The notes: generated by a model not told the origin, from the sequence alone. A stretch of 64,000 bases of DNA from JAHCHG01 sp041394845 (GCA_041394845.1 JAWKHL010000001.1:1984001-2048000), one strand, 5' to 3'; counted from the first letter of the stretch, positions 1-9,304 are shown. Made by a program: numbers and translations.

Positions 1-353
1 TTTTTATCGACTCCGAAAACCGCGAAATAAACGGCTTCAGATACAGTCGTGCCAACCGTTTTTCCCAAGGCATGGCAATGGTTACGAGCAACGGCAAAAC
101 CGGTTTTATCGGAATTGGCGGAGGCGAGGTCATCCCCTTTCTTTATGAAGAGGGCGATTCTCATTTCTCCGAAGGTCTGGCCGACGTCCGGCTGGGCGGC
201 AAAAAAGGGTTCATCAACGGAGGCGGAAAAACGATCATTCCCTTCAAATACAGCGAAACCGAACCTTTCAAATCAAATCTGGCCCGCGTCAAAACGCCGG
301 ACGGGAAAGAATTTTACATCGGTTTTGACGGGACGGAATTTTACCAACCTTAA
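1..353 (+). CDS. WG-repeat protein, C-terminal part (5' end outside window)
   Basis: The reading frame is open from the left edge (frame beginning at base 3) and ends with TAA at 351-353. The translated part has at least three WG/KWG-type repeats, seen as recurring units of the form GKTGFI...G..VIPF.Y, GKKGFINGGGKTIIPFKY and a final FYIGFDG. Such repeats form beta-hairpin arrays in secreted or cytoplasmic binding proteins; no catalytic residues are known for them. An internal ATG at 72 exists, but the repeat pattern continues upstream of it, so the gene starts outside the window. It converges on the antiporter gene with only about 30 bases between the stops. Confidence 0.75.
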   Translation, partial: FIDSENREINGFRYSRANRFSQGMAMVTSNGKTGFIGIGGGEVIPFLYEEGDSHFSEGLADVRLGGKKGFINGGGKTIIPFKYSETEPFKSNLARVKTPDGKEFYIGFDGTEFYQP

Positions 354-383
354 ATCGGCGGCCTTGTGACCTCTTTTTGGCGT

Positions 384-2393
384 TTAAACTTTTTCTCCCT
401 CCGTTTTCAGAATTTTCACCGCACTGCGGATCTTTTCCGATTCCCCCAAAAGAACCAGCGTATCTCCTTCAATCAGAGCGTACTCCGCCCCCGGATTGAC
501 CAGCGTTTGGCCCTCCCGGATGACGGCGATGATCGTCACTCCGGTGCGTTTTCTTAGATCGGTCTGGCGGATCTTTTTGCCGTTGGCCGGAGAGTCCCGG
601 TCGAGTTCCACCGTTTCGGTCGCGGCCGCATGGAGAGCGGCGTTGAGATTGGCCATCCGGATCTGGCGGGCGGCCGAAGGCGAACGCAGCATCTCATAGC
701 CCTGCCGCCTGATCTTGGCCGTTTGCTCCTCGATCACCCGGCGGGCCGCGCCGTATCTTTGCAAAACCCGCGAAAAGATCTCGATGCTGGTTTCAAATTC
801 CTCGGCGATCACCTCGTCGGCCCCGAGCGCAAGAAGTTCCCCTATTTCCGAAATGTAACGCGTCCGGACGATGATATAAACCTCCGGGCTCAGATCGCGC
901 GCGTTGCGGACCGTCCGGCGGGCGGCCTGCGGGTCGGAAAGCGCCAGCACCAGAGCCGAAGCCCGGTCGATCCCGGCGTGTTTCAAAACCTCGCGACGGG
1001 TCGAATCGCCGAAGTTGATCTTTTCCCCTTTGGCTTTCCCGCCGCGAACCGCCTCGGCATTTAGGTCAAGAACCGTATAAGGCACCAGCACCGTCCGCAA
1101 AACCCGGGCCAGATGCCGCCCGTTGAGGCCGTACCCGACGATGATGACGTGATTTTCGAGGCCCCCGCTCGAAGTCAGATGGATCTCCGGCGCCTCTTCC
1201 TCTTTCCCGTTCCTCCCGTCGCTCAAAAAAGACTGAACGAAATAACCGAAACGCGGCGCGGCGGCGATCAAAAAGGGAGTCGCGATCATCGAGATGATCG
1301 AGGCCGCCAGAAAGGTCTGGTAATCGGTCCCCGGCAAGAGATCGACCGCCTTTCCGGCCTTGGCCAGAACAAAGGAAAACTCCCCGATCTGAGCCAGCCC
1401 GAGAGCCGTCATCGCCGAGATCCTCTGCGGAAACCCGAGGACCCGGACGACTCCCCAGATGATCAGAGCCTTGCCGGCCATCAGCGAAATCACCAACAGC
1501 AGAACCGCTCCGGCGTTTTCGATCAAAGAGCCGACCGACAGCAGAAGGCCGATGGAAACGAAAAACAAACTGTTGAAAACATCGCGAAAAGGCAGGATCT
1601 CGGCGGTGATCTGATGGGAATAATCGGAATCGGCCAGAACCATCCCGGCGATAAAGGCTCCGAGCGCCAGCGACAGACCGAACTGCGAGGTGATCCAGGC
1701 CGTTCCCAGCCCGAGAAAAACCACGGTCAGCAGAAAAACTTCCGGGCTCTTGAGGCGAACTATCCGCCCTAGCAGAACCGGGATCAGAAAATAAGCCGCC
1801 GCGACGATGATCACCAGAGCCAGGATCGAGGCGCCCAGCGAAACCGCCACCGCCCCGGCCGATGAGGCGTCTTCTCCGCCTCCCAGCACCGGAACCAAAA
1901 GCATCATCAGAACGATCGAGATGTCCTGAAAAAGCAGGACCCCGACCCCGGCCCGGCCGTGCGGAGCGTCGGTCTCGTTCCGCTCGGCGTAGCTTTTCAA
2001 AACTATCGCCGTGCTCGATAATGCGACCAGAAAACCGAAGAACAGGCCCTGTTTGAGTTCGCGGCCGAAAAGAACGGAAACGGCGGCCGTCGCCGCCACG
2101 GTCAAACCGACCTGAAGCCCTCCGCCGATCAGAACCAGCCTTTTCATCTCGCGCAGGCGACCGAGCGAAAATTCCAGACCGATCGTGAACAAAAGCAACA
2201 TGACGCCGATCTCCGCCAGAAATTCGATCGACTCCAGTTCCTTGATCAGCCCCAGACCGTAAGGCCCGATCAAAATTCCCGTCAGCATCAAACCGACGAG
2301 CAAAGGCAGTTTCAGCCGCAGGCAGAGAAAGGCGACCGGAACCGAAACGCCGAAAATTATCAGCAGATCGGCAAATAAAACGGGTGTGTGCAT
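384..2393 (-). CDS. CPA2 family cation:proton antiporter with RCK (TrkA-N/TrkA-C) domains, KefB/YbaL-like
   Basis: A 669-residue inner-membrane exchanger that should swap K+ or Na+ for protons. Residues about 5-385 contain some twelve hydrophobic segments of the Na_H_Exchanger fold, including the family motif LLLFTIGLEFS near residue 70. Residues about 412-530 form an RCK nucleotide-binding domain beginning HVIIVGYGLNGRHLARVL (GxGxxGR dinucleotide loop). Residues about 580-660 form a TrkA-C ligand-binding domain with VTIIAVIREG. Length and order are those of KefB/YbaL-type antiporters gated by NAD(H) or other ligands. Start ATG at 2391-2393 has a GGGGAG about 13 bases upstream. Transport substrate cannot be told from sequence. 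Confidence 0.92.
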   Translation of the reverse strand: MHTPVLFADLLIIFGVSVPVAFLCLRLKLPLLVGLMLTGILIGPYGLGLIKELESIEFLAEIGVMLLLFTIGLEFSLGRLREMKRLVLIGGGLQVGLTVAATAAVSVLFGRELKQGLFFGFLVALSSTAIVLKSYAERNETDAPHGRAGVGVLLFQDISIVLMMLLVPVLGGGEDASSAGAVAVSLGASILALVIIVAAAYFLIPVLLGRIVRLKSPEVFLLTVVFLGLGTAWITSQFGLSLALGAFIAGMVLADSDYSHQITAEILPFRDVFNSLFFVSIGLLLSVGSLIENAGAVLLLVISLMAGKALIIWGVVRVLGFPQRISAMTALGLAQIGEFSFVLAKAGKAVDLLPGTDYQTFLAASIISMIATPFLIAAAPRFGYFVQSFLSDGRNGKEEEAPEIHLTSSGGLENHVIIVGYGLNGRHLARVLRTVLVPYTVLDLNAEAVRGGKAKGEKINFGDSTRREVLKHAGIDRASALVLALSDPQAARRTVRNARDLSPEVYIIVRTRYISEIGELLALGADEVIAEEFETSIEIFSRVLQRYGAARRVIEEQTAKIRRQGYEMLRSPSAARQIRMANLNAALHAAATETVELDRDSPANGKKIRQTDLRKRTGVTIIAVIREGQTLVNPGAEYALIEGDTLVLLGESEKIRSAVKILKTEGEKV

Positions 2394-2506
2394 TATTTAA
2401 ACTTCTCCCCGAACTCTTCCTTCAAAAAGAGTTTCGTCAAATAAACAGCTTTTGATTGAACCGCATCGTCAAATGCCGTCCGATCATTCAAAAATATTGA
2501 TCCGAT

Positions 2507-2914
2507 TTAAGAAAAAAGAGGAGGAGCGCGCCCGGCCTGAGAGGCCAAAAACCCGAGCGAATGGTGGATTTTTTGATCCGGTGCGGAAAGGTTCCGCCCG
2601 AAAGTTTGGAAAATCTCAAGTCGGAGCCCCGAAACATTTGCGTCCCGGCGGGCCCAATGATGTTGAAAATCGGGGCGCTGGTGTTTGAACTGAATTTGCC
2701 CCGGTATGTGTTCAAAACGATGAATGTTGGACTGATACGGGATCTTGTTCTTCAGTCCCAAAATCGGCCGGAGCCCTTCTCCGGCGGCGGGCATCGGGAA
2801 AGGAAGCAGTCGAATCCCTTCGCCGCAGGAAAACAGCAATCCCGTCAGAACGACCGTAAACAACAGGCCGCGACAGATTGATCGGCAGTTTTTCAGAATT
2901 CTTTCTCTCATCAC
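2507..2914 (-). CDS. putative small lipoprotein, unrecognised
   Basis: An approximately 135-residue frame starting GTG-ATG at 2914-2909. AAAAGG lies about 7 bases before the GTG. The N-terminus has a basic segment, a hydrophobic stretch (GLLFTVVLTGLLFSC) and a lipobox-like LLFSC, so it looks like an exported lipoprotein. The remainder is rich in His, Gln and Arg and matches no family I know. The strange composition of the second half could mean a frameshift, or that only the signal region is real. It lies between a terminator-like hairpin and the antiporter, on the same strand as both neighbours. Confidence 0.4.
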   Translation of the reverse strand: MMRERILKNCRSICRGLLFTVVLTGLLFSCGEGIRLLPFPMPAAGEGLRPILGLKNKIPYQSNIHRFEHIPGQIQFKHQRPDFQHHWARRDANVSGLRLEIFQTFGRNLSAPDQKIHHSLGFLASQAGRAPPLFS

Positions 2915-3035
2915 CCGGTTGCCTTTTAGGATAGCAATTGTCGGAGGAATCGAAAAGCGGTTTTTCGGACAATCCCGGTTTTGCGCCGGAAAAACCCAAA
3001 CTGCCTGATTGAACCGGACATTTTTTTATTCAATA

Positions 3036-3090
3036 AACGCGGACGAAGAACAGGTTCAAAGGGGTCTGTTACACGTTCTTCGCCCGCGTT
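3036..3090 (-). terminator. terminator-like hairpin after the ARPP-1 gene
   Basis: Two 16-base arms (3036-3051 and 3075-3090) are complementary at 15 of 16 positions, the odd one being a G-U pair in RNA, with a 23-base loop. On the minus strand the stem follows the stop of the gene at 3108 and is followed by a T-rich run. A perfect 10-base palindrome (CTCCCGGGAG, 3091-3100) touches it. Confidence 0.6.
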
Positions 3091-3107
3091 CTCCCGGGAG
3101 AGAGGGT

Positions 3108-4124
3108 TTACTGCTTCTTGACATAATTGCGGTGAATGACCGCTTTTTGCTTGACGTCCCGGGCTTCGAAAACAACGTTCTTCTCGTCCTCGCGTTTGAT
3201 CACCCGAGTGTTTTTGGCGACGGCCTGTTCCTCGACCTTGCCTTTTTCCGCCTCTTCGAGAAATCTTCTGACGTCGGCCGCCGTCACCTCTGCCGGCTTT
3301 CCCTTTTCGTCCAGTTCGGCGACGGCCTCGGTGGCGGCCGCCTTGAGCATCTTGAGCCACAGTTTCTTAAACAACGAATGGCTGATGTAAATGTCGGCGC
3401 TGTTGATCTTGCCGTTGATGGCAAAGGCGTAACCGATCACGTCCGGCCGGTCTTCGATGATCTGATCGAGATTCATCACGTATTTGTCGATCATCTCACG
3501 GACCTTTTTGTTCTCCAGACTGAGTTGGAGACTGGTGGAGGAATCGGCCGAATTGACGGTTACCCCGACGTTTTCGCTCAATTTGCCCTGAGCTTTTTCC
3601 ACCTCTTTCCAGACCTGCGACTGCGACCGCGAACCGTTGGCCGCCAGTTTCAGATCCTTGGTGACTATCCGTTCGTTGGAAGAGGTGAATTTTCCCGAAT
3701 CCTCTTTCCCGCGTTTTTCCCAGCGGCCCGATTCGACGCAGAAAACCTCGATCAGAATTCGCCCGGAACGGGCCGGAATGATGATGCTGACCGCCAGCAC
3801 CCGATCCTGTTTGCCGCCTTTGACGATGTCCCCCGATTGGATGAAAACGTCGTTTTCCTTTGACAGGTTCTCGACCTCAAGCTGGTTGACGTCCGAGGTC
3901 TCATAAACGGCGAACTCCTTGTTCTCCAGAGCCTCCTGCAACGTCAAAATGTTTTTGCGGTCGGTTTGATCCTTGCCGTGGATCAGAAAAATCGACAGAT
4001 TCTTGTAGATATGGGGAGAGGAAATTTTGTAATCGGAAACCGTCTGCGCGCGGGTTTGAAGACTGAAAACACAAAAAACCGCGACAACCGGCGCCAGGAC
4101 GCCTAAGATACTTCTCAATTTCAT
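3108..4124 (-). CDS. secreted ARPP-1 (DUF6569) family protein
   Basis: A 338-residue protein with a cleavable signal peptide (residues 1-26, ending LQTRAQ). Residues about 40-330 match my memory of the ARPP-1 domain, with the ordered motifs LTLQEALENKEFAVYE, VNQLEVENLSKENDVFI, GDIVKGGKQDRVLAVS and IEVFCVESGRW. The GGKQDR and CVExGRW motifs are the most diagnostic. The family has no established biochemical function. The start is well supported: AAGGAG sits 6 bases before the ATG at 4122-4124. It is followed by a hairpin at 3036-3090 and stands alone, with repeat-filled DNA upstream. Confidence 0.75.
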   Translation of the reverse strand: MKLRSILGVLAPVVAVFCVFSLQTRAQTVSDYKISSPHIYKNLSIFLIHGKDQTDRKNILTLQEALENKEFAVYETSDVNQLEVENLSKENDVFIQSGDIVKGGKQDRVLAVSIIIPARSGRILIEVFCVESGRWEKRGKEDSGKFTSSNERIVTKDLKLAANGSRSQSQVWKEVEKAQGKLSENVGVTVNSADSSTSLQLSLENKKVREMIDKYVMNLDQIIEDRPDVIGYAFAINGKINSADIYISHSLFKKLWLKMLKAAATEAVAELDEKGKPAEVTAADVRRFLEEAEKGKVEEQAVAKNTRVIKREDEKNVVFEARDVKQKAVIHRNYVKKQ

Positions 4125-4213
4125 AAAAAACTCCTTTTCGGTTGATTTGAAATTCCCCTGACTTTCTTTAGCCGAAGAACGCCCGAAAAGAGTCTTTCTT
4201 GCAAGTTTTTTTT

Positions 4214-4379
4214 AAGAGCCACAGAGGACACGGAGAACACGGAGAAAAAGTTTTTCCCAAAAAGTCTCCCGGTGAACTCTGTGGCTTTATTCAGTGGTCA
4301 GTGAGCGGTGAGCAGTGGGCAGTCCCGCACTCTGTTGTTTTCAGCCTTTTTCACTTTTTCACTTTTTCACTTTTTCACC
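4214..4379. repeat. composite of three short-period intergenic repeats
   Basis: Three repeat types lie side by side. Bases 4215-4236 (period about 9, unit ACACGGAGA) pair with 4265-4287 as an imperfect inverted repeat built on AGCCACAGAG. Bases 4292-4326 are five degenerate heptamers of the type CAGTGAG. Bases about 4346-4378 are four exact octamers TTTTTCAC. The last block overlaps the 3' end of the S9 peptidase gene and encodes its final residues. Confidence 0.8.
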
Positions 4380-6404
4380 TTTTTTTACATATTTCCCGTA
4401 CCAGTCCAGATAACGCTCGTATCGGTCCTTGAGGAAGGTCGGCCTTTTCAGGCCGTGCGGTTCGCCCGGATAAACGACCAGTTGGGTTTCGCGGCCGAGA
4501 CGTTTCATCGCCTGATACATCTGTTCGGAATTGAGGATCGGCACGTTCCAGTCGGCGCCGCCGCCGATCCACAAGGTCGGCGTGGTGATCTTATCGACCT
4601 TGTTAAACGGCGAGATCCGCTCCCAGGCCTCGGCGTTCTCCCACGGCAGGCCCAATTCGACCTCCCACCACATCTGGTAATGATCGTGCCCGTAATTCGA
4701 GCGGTAAAGCGCCTCGCTCGCACCCGAGATCGCCCCCTTGAAACGGGTCGTCTGGGTGATGACGTAATTGGTCAGGATGCCGCCGTAGGACCAGCCGCCG
4801 ACTCCCAAACGGTCCGGGTCGGCCATCCCCTCGGCGACCGCATAATCGACCCCGGCCATCACGTCCTGAAAATCGAGGTTCCCCCAATCGGCGAAAAGAG
4901 CGTAGGAAAAGGCCTGCCCGTAACCGGATGATCCGCGCGGGTTGACCTCCACCACCAGATAACCGTTGGCGGCGAAAAGCTGGGCGTCGAAATTGAAGCT
5001 GAAATCATACTGCGAAACCGGTCCGCCGTGAATCCTGAGCAGGGTCGGGTATTTCATCGAGGGCCGATAACCGATCGGTTTGTACAAAAATCCCTCGATC
5101 TCGGTCCCGTCCTTGCTTTTGAAATGAATGTTTTCGACCGGGGTGAGCTCGGTTTTTTCGAGCCAGTCCTGATTTGATCTGGTCAGTTGCGACAAACTCT
5201 CGTTTCGCCAGGCGAAAACGTCGCCCGGCAGATCGGGCCGGCTGATGAGCGGCGCGACCAGATCGCCCTGAAGATCGTAATCGAGGACGATCGAGGTGCC
5301 CGTAACGGCCCTTTTCAGGTTCCGCGTGGCGGGATCAAAAGAGGCCAGCTGGTTTTCGCCGCTGTCTTCGAGCATCAGCCAGATTTTCTGACCGTCGGAG
5401 GAAAACTTCGGCTTGATGACGTTGCGGTCGAGTTCGGTCGTCCAGACGGTCGGCTGTCCGCCGGTGGCCGGAACCGTGGCCAGATGATTGGTGGCGTACC
5501 ACATCACCTTCAGTTCGGCCGTAACGGTAACATATGCGATTGTCCGGCCGTCGGGCGACCACGCCGGCGAAGTGTCCTCGCGCGGATTTTTCGTCACCTG
5601 CAAAAGGGTCTGTCCCTTGTCGGTATTATCGGCCGAAACGATCCAGATGTCCGGATTCGGCGTCCCGTCCGGATTGTCGGAACGGTTGCTGACAAAGGCG
5701 ACCGATTTTCCGTCGGGCGACCAGGCCGGTTCCGAATCGTCGAAATCGCCGGAGGTGATCTGAACCGGTTCGGCCTTTTCAACGCCGACGGCGAGAACGT
5801 AGAGATGCTTGCGGTAGCGGTCGAGATAGCCGATCTCGTCCCGCTTGAACTGAAGGCGGTCGATGACGTAGGGCCTCGGTTTTTTGTCGTCCTCCTTGTC
5901 TTCGGTCAGTTCCTCGGGCCGGGGGTCGCGCAAAATGAGCAGAATCCTTTTTCCGTCGGGCGACCATTCGTAACCGGAAACGCCCTGTTTGACTTGTGTT
6001 ACCTGCTGGGCCTCGCCGCCGAGCCGGTTGAGCGTAAAGACCTGCGCCGGTTTGTCGTCGCCTTTATCGTCCTTTTCGCGCGAGGCCAGAAACGACAGAT
6101 ATTTTCCGTCCGGACTCCAGCGCGGCATCTCGGCCGAGTAACCTTTGGCCGTCATCGGGATCGCTTCGCCGCCGGCCGTCGGAACCATCCAGATCCGCGT
6201 TTCGGATTTGTCTTCTTTCAGATCGAGTTCGGTGACCGTGTAAGCGACCCATCTCCCGTCCGGGCTGACGCGCGGATCGCCGAGGGTTTTCATCTTGAAA
6301 AAATCGTCGATGGTCAAAGGTTTTTTGGCCGTCTGCGAAAAAACTGCGGCGGCCGAAAACAGCAAAATTACAAAACAGGTCCATAAAAGGTTTTTGATCT
6401 TCAT
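4359..6404 (-). CDS. secreted S9 family (prolyl-oligopeptidase-like) serine peptidase
   Basis: A 681-residue exported peptidase. Residues 1-23 are a signal peptide. Residues about 30-410 form a propeller with repeated WSPDGK/WSPDGR motifs (PD40/DPP-IV type). Residues about 430-675 are the alpha/beta hydrolase domain. The nucleophile elbow is GGWSYGG (Ser near residue 540), the acid is probably Asp in GGGADWNVP, and the base is His in YPGEPHGLKRP. This triad order is that of the S9C-like acylaminoacyl/dipeptidyl peptidases, which cleave short peptides. The C-terminus KKGEKVKK is encoded by octamer repeat DNA, so the natural end may once have been a few residues earlier. Substrate is unknown. 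Confidence 0.93.
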   Translation of the reverse strand: MKIKNLLWTCFVILLFSAAAVFSQTAKKPLTIDDFFKMKTLGDPRVSPDGRWVAYTVTELDLKEDKSETRIWMVPTAGGEAIPMTAKGYSAEMPRWSPDGKYLSFLASREKDDKGDDKPAQVFTLNRLGGEAQQVTQVKQGVSGYEWSPDGKRILLILRDPRPEELTEDKEDDKKPRPYVIDRLQFKRDEIGYLDRYRKHLYVLAVGVEKAEPVQITSGDFDDSEPAWSPDGKSVAFVSNRSDNPDGTPNPDIWIVSADNTDKGQTLLQVTKNPREDTSPAWSPDGRTIAYVTVTAELKVMWYATNHLATVPATGGQPTVWTTELDRNVIKPKFSSDGQKIWLMLEDSGENQLASFDPATRNLKRAVTGTSIVLDYDLQGDLVAPLISRPDLPGDVFAWRNESLSQLTRSNQDWLEKTELTPVENIHFKSKDGTEIEGFLYKPIGYRPSMKYPTLLRIHGGPVSQYDFSFNFDAQLFAANGYLVVEVNPRGSSGYGQAFSYALFADWGNLDFQDVMAGVDYAVAEGMADPDRLGVGGWSYGGILTNYVITQTTRFKGAISGASEALYRSNYGHDHYQMWWEVELGLPWENAEAWERISPFNKVDKITTPTLWIGGGADWNVPILNSEQMYQAMKRLGRETQLVVYPGEPHGLKRPTFLKDRYERYLDWYGKYVKKGEKVKK

Positions 6405-6557
6405 ATTTTTTTTCGTGTGTGCCAGTTGGATTTGTTCTCCGGGCGGCGGCGGACTTCGAAAAAACGCGGGAAAAGGCTTTTCCCGCCGGACGTTGCCGGG
6501 AAATTAAACGGTTAAAGTTATTATAAAACCAAAATCAATAGTGTTAAAAAGAATTTT

Positions 6558-6642
6558 CTGCCCACGAATTTACACCAATTTACACGAATTTGTTTTAAAT
6601 TTTTTGAATTATTAGTGCTCATTCGTGCTCATTCGCGGGCAG
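6558..6642. repeat. imperfect long palindrome of 10-base units
   Basis: The left arm (6558-6592) starts CTGCCCACGAATTTACAC and repeats a GAATTTACAC-like unit. The right arm (6606-6642) is its diverged reverse complement ending CGCGGGCAG. The outermost six bases match exactly and matches continue in blocks of five inside. It is the same kind of intergenic element as the others in this window but with a different unit. Confidence 0.75.
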
Positions 6643-6750
6643 TTTCCTTTTTTATCAGCCCACATCCGTCCGATCAGTGCTCTGATTTTAATCTTTTTAA
6701 CAGCAATGAACCGGAATCGAAAATCGGCCCCGTGAGCCCGGAAAAAACTC

Positions 6751-6776
6751 GAAAAAAACGGCCGCAGGAACGGCCA
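6751..6776 (-). terminator. intrinsic terminator of the gene ending at 6784
   Basis: On the minus strand, just after the stop codon, the order is GGCCG, a 6-base loop, CGGCC, then G and seven T residues. This is a compact Rho-independent terminator. Confidence 0.8.
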
Positions 6777-6783
6777 ATGATTT

Positions 6784-7563
6784 TTATTGGGCGGGTTGTA
6801 TTCCCTTCGTCCCGCTGAAGTCGTAGATCACAAAAAGGCTCAGATCCGTTTCCTTGATCTCGGCGCGAACATCTTTAATCTGCGCATTCAAGGTTCCGTC
6901 GGTGGCCGAGACCGGCAGACTCAGAGAGATCTGCTTGCCTTTCAAGATGGTGATCGGATTGACCTTTTGATTGAGCGAATTTTGGACGAATTGGGCGATC
7001 AGGCCGCCGGCCAGAGGAGTAACGCCGTCGAGGTTGACGGTTTCGACGTTGATCTTGCCGTAAACGTTTTTCTGTTCGGCGTCATAATTTAACGTAAAAA
7101 CGCCTTTGGCCCATCCCGAAAACTGTATGCAGTTGCCCAAAACGCTGGCGTTGCCCTTGAAGGCCAGCGGGACGTTGATCTTTCCGTTTTCCAACTGGAC
7201 GCTCGTTTTGACGCCGCTCCCTTCGGGCAAAAGGGTGATCCGCCCGTCGCAGGTTTTCTCGTTCTCGAAAAAAGCGATCTTTTCCGGCTTTATTTGGTAA
7301 TCGGCCCGCTCCTGAGACAAATTAAGGGGAAAAGAAGGCGCGTTCATATCTCTGAAAATGATCTCCAGAACGTTGTTAAAAAACTGCTGGTTCAAAACCA
7401 CCTGAGCCGTTCCCGCCGGAATGCCACCCTGCTCGGGCGGCTGGATCGGTTGGCCCGGAACCTGAGCGGCCTGCGGCGCACCGATGAAATAGTAAAAAGT
7501 AAAGATCCCGCCCAGGATCAAACCGATAATTACGCCCGCCAGTAAAGTTAAAACCTTGCTCAT
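6784..7563 (-). CDS. membrane-anchored exported protein, unrecognised
   Basis: A 259-residue protein with one N-terminal hydrophobic helix (residues 4-25, a Gly-rich LLAGVIIGLILGGIF segment), then a Pro/Gln linker and a soluble domain facing the periplasm. The soluble part (about residues 55-255) alternates hydrophobic and polar residues, as in beta-rich lipid-binding folds. It has one Cys pair (CDGRITL and GNCIQFSG) that may form a disulfide. I do not recognise the family. I chose the ATG at 7561-7563 because the frame upstream (to 7644) gives a charged 27-residue leader before the membrane helix. An intrinsic terminator follows directly. Confidence 0.75.
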   Translation of the reverse strand: MSKVLTLLAGVIIGLILGGIFTFYYFIGAPQAAQVPGQPIQPPEQGGIPAGTAQVVLNQQFFNNVLEIIFRDMNAPSFPLNLSQERADYQIKPEKIAFFENEKTCDGRITLLPEGSGVKTSVQLENGKINVPLAFKGNASVLGNCIQFSGWAKGVFTLNYDAEQKNVYGKINVETVNLDGVTPLAGGLIAQFVQNSLNQKVNPITILKGKQISLSLPVSATDGTLNAQIKDVRAEIKETDLSLFVIYDFSGTKGIQPAQ

Positions 7564-7681
7564 ACCTTGCCCCCTTTGGTCGAAATGAAAATTCCGCAGA
7601 TAAAGGTTTTTTTTGCCGATAAAGGACGAAACCTCCGCATCCAAAACTTTTTAATCTGCGGAAAAAATTAATAGGACAAAA

Positions 7682-8569
7682 TCAATTATTGGGATTTTGA
7701 CTCGTCTTCAACAATTGCCCGACCACCAGTTGAGCCATATCGAAGAACGCCTTCAACTGGCTTCTCACCTCTTCCGGTTCAACCTTTTTGAAATCTTTCG
7801 GCTCTTCAAAAAGGCTTTTATCGACATCGGTTTTGATGTTGTTTATCTCCGTAACAACCTTCAGACCGCTGATCCCTTTGACCTCGCCGGACTGCGATTG
7901 GACGAAGGTTACCGATTGGACCGGAAGTTTCGTTTCCTTATCGACCAGAAAATAGGATTCGGTTTCAACCGTCCCGGCTTTGGTCTGAGTATCGGTCGTC
8001 GCCTCGAATGTGTATTTGACCACATCCCGGCCGTTGAATTTCTCCTCACCGGCCCGTTTAACGCCCTCGTATTTTTTAACCTGATCCACCATCTGATCGG
8101 GCGTCAGTATCTTGCGGACATCAACCCCGAGGGTTTCCTTGTTCAACTCGGCGTATTGCCGTCGGGCGGGAGCGATCACCAGTTGTTTGTCGCCGACGGT
8201 TAGATAAACGATCTTTTCGCCGTTCGGCGCGGTGAACTCCATCCTCCGGTTGTCGCCTTGGCGAGCGACATCGGCCTGAAGTTTTGGAATCGCCGTTTTA
8301 TTTTCGCCGGTCGTTTCAATGCTCAGGGAAACCGTCGCCTGATACTGATCCGGCTCTTCGGTTTCAAAGGCGACCGGATCGGTTGCCGAATTTGAAGCGT
8401 TCGCATTGGCGTTAGAATTAGCGTTAGAATTTGAATTTGTGTTGGCATCGGCCGGGGAATTGGCGTTGGCGTTCGAATCGGTCGGCACCGGATCACAAGC
8501 CAGACCCAGCGCGCAGATCAAAATTACGGCCAACCCCAAAAAGTTGTTTTCGGTAAAAAGATTTTTCAT
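7682..8569 (-). CDS. LolA/LppX-like outer-membrane lipoprotein
   Basis: A 295-residue lipoprotein: signal peptide with lipobox LGLAC (Cys25), then an Asn/Ala/Ser-rich low-complexity linker (residues about 32-62) coded by repeated AAYGCN-type triplets. A domain of about 225 residues follows with the beta-strand pattern of LolA/LprG-type lipid carriers (VSLSIETTGENKT..., FTAPNGEKIVYLTVGDKQLVI, FNGRDVVKYTFEA, FLVDKETKLPVQSVTF). Such folds bind lipids or sense envelope state. The start has GGGAGGG 5 bases before the ATG. The family assignment rests on fold-like pattern rather than an invariant motif, so RseB-like or unrelated beta proteins remain possible. Confidence 0.75.
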   Translation of the reverse strand: MKNLFTENNFLGLAVILICALGLACDPVPTDSNANANSPADANTNSNSNANSNANANASNSATDPVAFETEEPDQYQATVSLSIETTGENKTAIPKLQADVARQGDNRRMEFTAPNGEKIVYLTVGDKQLVIAPARRQYAELNKETLGVDVRKILTPDQMVDQVKKYEGVKRAGEEKFNGRDVVKYTFEATTDTQTKAGTVETESYFLVDKETKLPVQSVTFVQSQSGEVKGISGLKVVTEINNIKTDVDKSLFEEPKDFKKVEPEEVRSQLKAFFDMAQLVVGQLLKTSQNPNN

Positions 8570-8746
8570 CTCACCCTCCCTTGTTCAAAAAAAATGTGCC
8601 TTCATCTTACCACAAACGGGAATCTTCGTTTTCAAAACAACCCGGACCCTTTTTCAGATTTTTCGCAGAAACCACCCCTCCACAAAAATTCGCGGTCGAT
8701 CGTCTTTGAAAAAGGAACAAGACTCCAGTCCGATATTCAACATCAA

Positions 8747-9304
8747 TCAGTTGTTTCCGTTATTTCCGGTGCCGCCTCGCGGGCAGAATTCATTTTCATC
8801 AATGCAGACATCACCGCAAGGCTGTTGTTTGGGGCCGCACCCGACCGGACATCCTTGATCAACCGGAATACATTTACCCCGGCAATTTTTGGTTCCTTCC
8901 GGACATGGTTTGACGGGCGGGATATTTCCCGTGTGCCAGGTGAAATCCTGATAGACGACCTTCTTTACGCATTTGATCCGGGTGATGTATTTGTTAAGCC
9001 TTTTCAGATTTTCTTCTCCGCCGTAAAGAGTCCCCGTTACGTTTACCGTTCCGTCTTTGTATTCCAGTTTCAGCCTTTCGATCTGACTGCTCAAACTTCT
9101 TTTGCGATACATTTTATCGAAAATGGCCTTAATGATCTGGTTGTCCGTCGCGGTCGCACAATCGATTTGGCCATCGGAAACAAACTCCGCCGACGCTCCG
9201 CCCGGAGCCAGCGGCTGAGAACCGCCCCCTCCGCCCCCAAAACCCAGAAACATCGCCGTTCCAATGAAAAGCCCGACCAATACTCGAATTAATTTTCGCA
9301 TCAT
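8747..9304 (-). CDS. exported BON-domain protein with Cys-rich tail
   Basis: A 185-residue protein with an N-terminal membrane/signal segment followed by a run of Gly. Residues about 45-125 form a BON-like domain (DNQIIKAIFDKMYRKRS...GTVNVTGTLYGGEENLKRLNKYITRIKCVKKV), which in other proteins binds phospholipid or sits in the envelope. The last 55 residues hold eight Cys in spaced pairs (CPEGTKNCRGKCIPVDQGC, then CGPKQQPCGDVC and FCP), a pattern typical of small disulfide knots. The start ATG overlaps the kinase stop by four bases (ATGA, 9301-9304), so the two are translationally coupled. Confidence 0.8.
   Translation of the reverse strand: MMRKLIRVLVGLFIGTAMFLGFGGGGGGSQPLAPGGASAEFVSDGQIDCATATDNQIIKAIFDKMYRKRSLSSQIERLKLEYKDGTVNVTGTLYGGEENLKRLNKYITRIKCVKKVVYQDFTWHTGNIPPVKPCPEGTKNCRGKCIPVDQGCPVGCGPKQQPCGDVCIDENEFCPRGGTGNNGNN

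Larger units (their letters stand above)
6405..6783. other. 379-base gene-free interval
   Basis: It holds the upstream region of the S9 peptidase gene, an imperfect palindrome of 10-base units (6558-6642) and the intrinsic terminator of the next minus-strand gene (6751-6776). I saw no convincing coding frame in the rest. Confidence 0.7.

Noticed and set aside
5187..6386. A 399-codon plus-strand frame
   Set aside because: Antisense to the S9 peptidase; no family pattern and no ribosome binding site.
7594..7661. 8-bp inverted repeat CCGCAGAT/ATCTGCGG
   Set aside because: The arms are short and the 52-base loop is long, so the pairing may be chance. Noted only as a possible leader structure.
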